7,851 bases of DNA from contig JABUSD010000384.1 of assembly GCA_021442845.1 (NCBI GenBank), forward strand, positions 1-7,851, given 5' to 3'. The position numbers and the translations under genes were made by a program. The notes below the pieces were generated by a model, which was not told the DNA's origin, ran no database searches, and saw nothing but the letters and a program-made list of their open reading frames with translations. This document shows, one piece after another, positions 6,677-7,851 of this stretch (its first letter is position 1; every line of letters begins with the position of its first letter). Source of the DNA: Holdemanella sp. (GTDB lineage Bacteria > Bacillota_I > Bacilli_A > Erysipelotrichales > Erysipelotrichaceae).

Positions 6677-7851
6677 TTACTTTCCCTCATAAAACTTATT
6701 AACCATATCAACAACATACTGCACCTGTTCGTTTGTCATTTCCGGAAATATAGGTAAACATACTGTCTGGGCTGCAATTTCTTCTGCTACCGGAAGACAT
6801 GCTCCTGGATTCTTGCAATTTTGAGCATTGAATGCCTTTTGCTTATGTAGTGGAATAGGATAGAATGTTCCATTTCCAACATCGTGTTCCGACAAGAATG
6901 CACATAGTTCTTCTTTGTAGTCTGAACGCACAACAAACTGATGCCAACATGGCTTAGTATCAGCATTATATTCCGGCCTTCTGATTTTATCTGTAAGCCC
7001 ATCAAAATACATACTTGCTATTTGGGCTCTTCTGCCATTGTACTCATCAAGATGATTTAACTTTACTGATAGAACTGCTGCCTGAATAGCATCTAATCTG
7101 GAATTGTATCCGATTAGATAATTATAATATTTATATGGATTATACAATTCAGTAGCTTGTTCGTTATTGTTTATTTCCTCTTGTACAATCCCACCTAGTA
7201 ATTCAAGAGATTTTGCTCCTCCTTCTCCTGCTCCATGTTCCTTATATGCTTTGAGAATTGTACATATATCATCATCATTTGTTGTAACCATGCCTCCATC
7301 TCCAGCTCCACCTAAATTTTTTGTTGGATAAAATGAGAAGCATCCTACATCTCCTAAGGTACCAGCTTTTCTCCCCTTATACTCACTCCCGATTGCTTGG
7401 GCGTCATCTTCTACGACCTTAAGTTTGTTATTCCTTGCAATTTCCATAATTCTATCCATGTCACACGGCGCGCCGAAAATATGAACGGGAAGGATTGCTT
7501 TTGTTCTACTTGTAATTGCCGGCTCAATTTTTTCTGGATCAATTGTATAATCTGTTTGTTTAACATCAACAAAGACAGGTATTGCGCCCACGGACGCTAT
7601 TGCTTCCGCTGTTGCAAAAAACGAGAATGCCGTTGTGATAACTTCATCTCCGGCATTTACGCCGCACGCTTTCAACCCCAAAACTAATGCGTCTGTTCCA
7701 TTGGAGCACCCTAAAACATGCTTCACGTTCAAATATTGCCCCATACTCCTTTCAAAATCATTTACGTATGGGCCACCAATGTAACAGCAGTTCTCCAATA
7801 TGTCTTTGATTTTAGGTTCAACTTCGTCTTTAATTCCTTGGTACTGGGTTC
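6677..7851 (-). CDS. DegT/DnrJ/EryC1/StrS aminotransferase, probable sugar 3-aminotransferase (5' end outside window)
   Basis: The frame stays open to the right edge: 17 codons precede a TTG at 7798 and read TQYQGIKDEVEPKIKDI, the normal N-terminal helix of this family, so the gene starts outside the window and the TTG is not its start. 390 residues are visible, probably all but a few N-terminal ones. The Schiff-base lysine is in SFYPTKNLGGAGDGGM (codon 7319-7321), preceded by VVEDDAQAIG, whose aspartate should hold the PLP ring nitrogen; YNSRLDAIQAA is the substrate-side motif. These features fit WbpE-, FdtB- and QdtB-like enzymes that aminate C3 of a keto nucleotide sugar, and the WbpD-like acetyltransferase encoded without a gap downstream agrees. 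About 25 extra residues (7142-7216) separate KEHGAGEGG from NPYKYYNYLIGYNSR, where many relatives go straight on. The keto sugar donor must be made by genes to the right. Confidence 0.92.
   Translation of the reverse strand, partial: TQYQGIKDEVEPKIKDILENCCYIGGPYVNDFERSMGQYLNVKHVLGCSNGTDALVLGLKACGVNAGDEVITTAFSFFATAEAIASVGAIPVFVDVKQTDYTIDPEKIEPAITSRTKAILPVHIFGAPCDMDRIMEIARNNKLKVVEDDAQAIGSEYKGRKAGTLGDVGCFSFYPTKNLGGAGDGGMVTTNDDDICTILKAYKEHGAGEGGAKSLELLGGIVQEEINNNEQATELYNPYKYYNYLIGYNSRLDAIQAAVLSVKLNHLDEYNGRRAQIASMYFDGLTDKIRRPEYNADTKPCWHQFVVRSDYKEELCAFLSEHDVGNGTFYPIPLHKQKAFNAQNCKNPGACLPVAEEIAAQTVCLPIFPEMTNEQVQYVVDMVNKFYEGK
6684..6688 (-). promoter_or_regulatory. Ribosome binding site of the WbpD-like acetyltransferase inside the upstream gene
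   Basis: The minus strand reads GAGGG, 7 bases before ATG 6674-6676. It lies within the last codons of the aminotransferase gene, whose TAA directly precedes the ATG, a layout expected for coupled translation. Confidence 0.55.

Noticed and set aside
6787..7005. Minus-strand 72-codon frame inside the first aminotransferase
   Set aside because: It is another reading frame of a gene with clear conserved family sequence across the whole region; there is no sign of a frameshift.
3154..7687. Plus-strand open frames of 60-96 codons (for example 3154-3345, 3892-4101, 5738-6001, 6128-6352, 7397-7687)
   Set aside because: All lie opposite strongly supported minus-strand genes, show no known motifs and have no operon context.
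7796..7798. TTG as start of the first aminotransferase
   Set aside because: The same frame continues upstream to the window edge with family-typical residues (QYQGIKDEVEPKIKDI), so the real start is outside.

Overview
This window is one uninterrupted stretch of a surface-polysaccharide or glycoconjugate gene cluster. All nine genes lie on the minus strand, so transcription runs from the right edge to the left. The DNA is AT-rich, most starts have purine-rich Shine-Dalgarno sites, and the proteins resemble families common in low-GC Bacillota; a gut or rumen clostridium (Lachnospiraceae-like) is my best guess, but the sequence alone does not fix the taxon. I see no rRNA, tRNA, CRISPR array, transposase, terminator or convincing promoter. 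There is no gene-free stretch longer than 50 bases.

Right part (about 3358-7851): nucleotide-sugar genes. In transcription order these are a sugar 3-aminotransferase-like PLP enzyme cut by the right edge, a WbpD-like left-handed beta-helix N-acetyltransferase with a C-terminal zinc ribbon, a second PLP aminotransferase of the perosamine-synthase/PseC type, an extended SDR carrying a Ser-Ser-Glu dehydratase-type active site, and a second hexapeptide acetyltransferase. Together they look like two sets of 'aminate then acylate' enzymes that build one or two N-acylated amino sugars bound to a nucleotide.

Left part (1-3356): transfer across the membrane. It holds a GT2 polyprenyl-phosphate glycosyltransferase with two C-terminal membrane helices, two small four-helix SMR/EamA-type membrane proteins that overlap by 8 bases, and a large polytopic GT-C-like membrane protein that runs off the left edge. 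This is the layout of a three-component glycosylation system: the sugar is loaded on undecaprenyl phosphate, flipped by an SMR pair (as by ArnE/ArnF), and moved to an acceptor outside the cell by the GT-C enzyme.

Intergenic gaps are 0, 1, 10, 8, 1, 50, -8 and 16 bases, which argues for one operon with translational coupling. The likely joint task is to make an unusual amino sugar and attach it to an extracytoplasmic glycan or protein. The sugar and the acceptor cannot be read from the window. The first and last genes are both incomplete, so the cluster continues on both sides.
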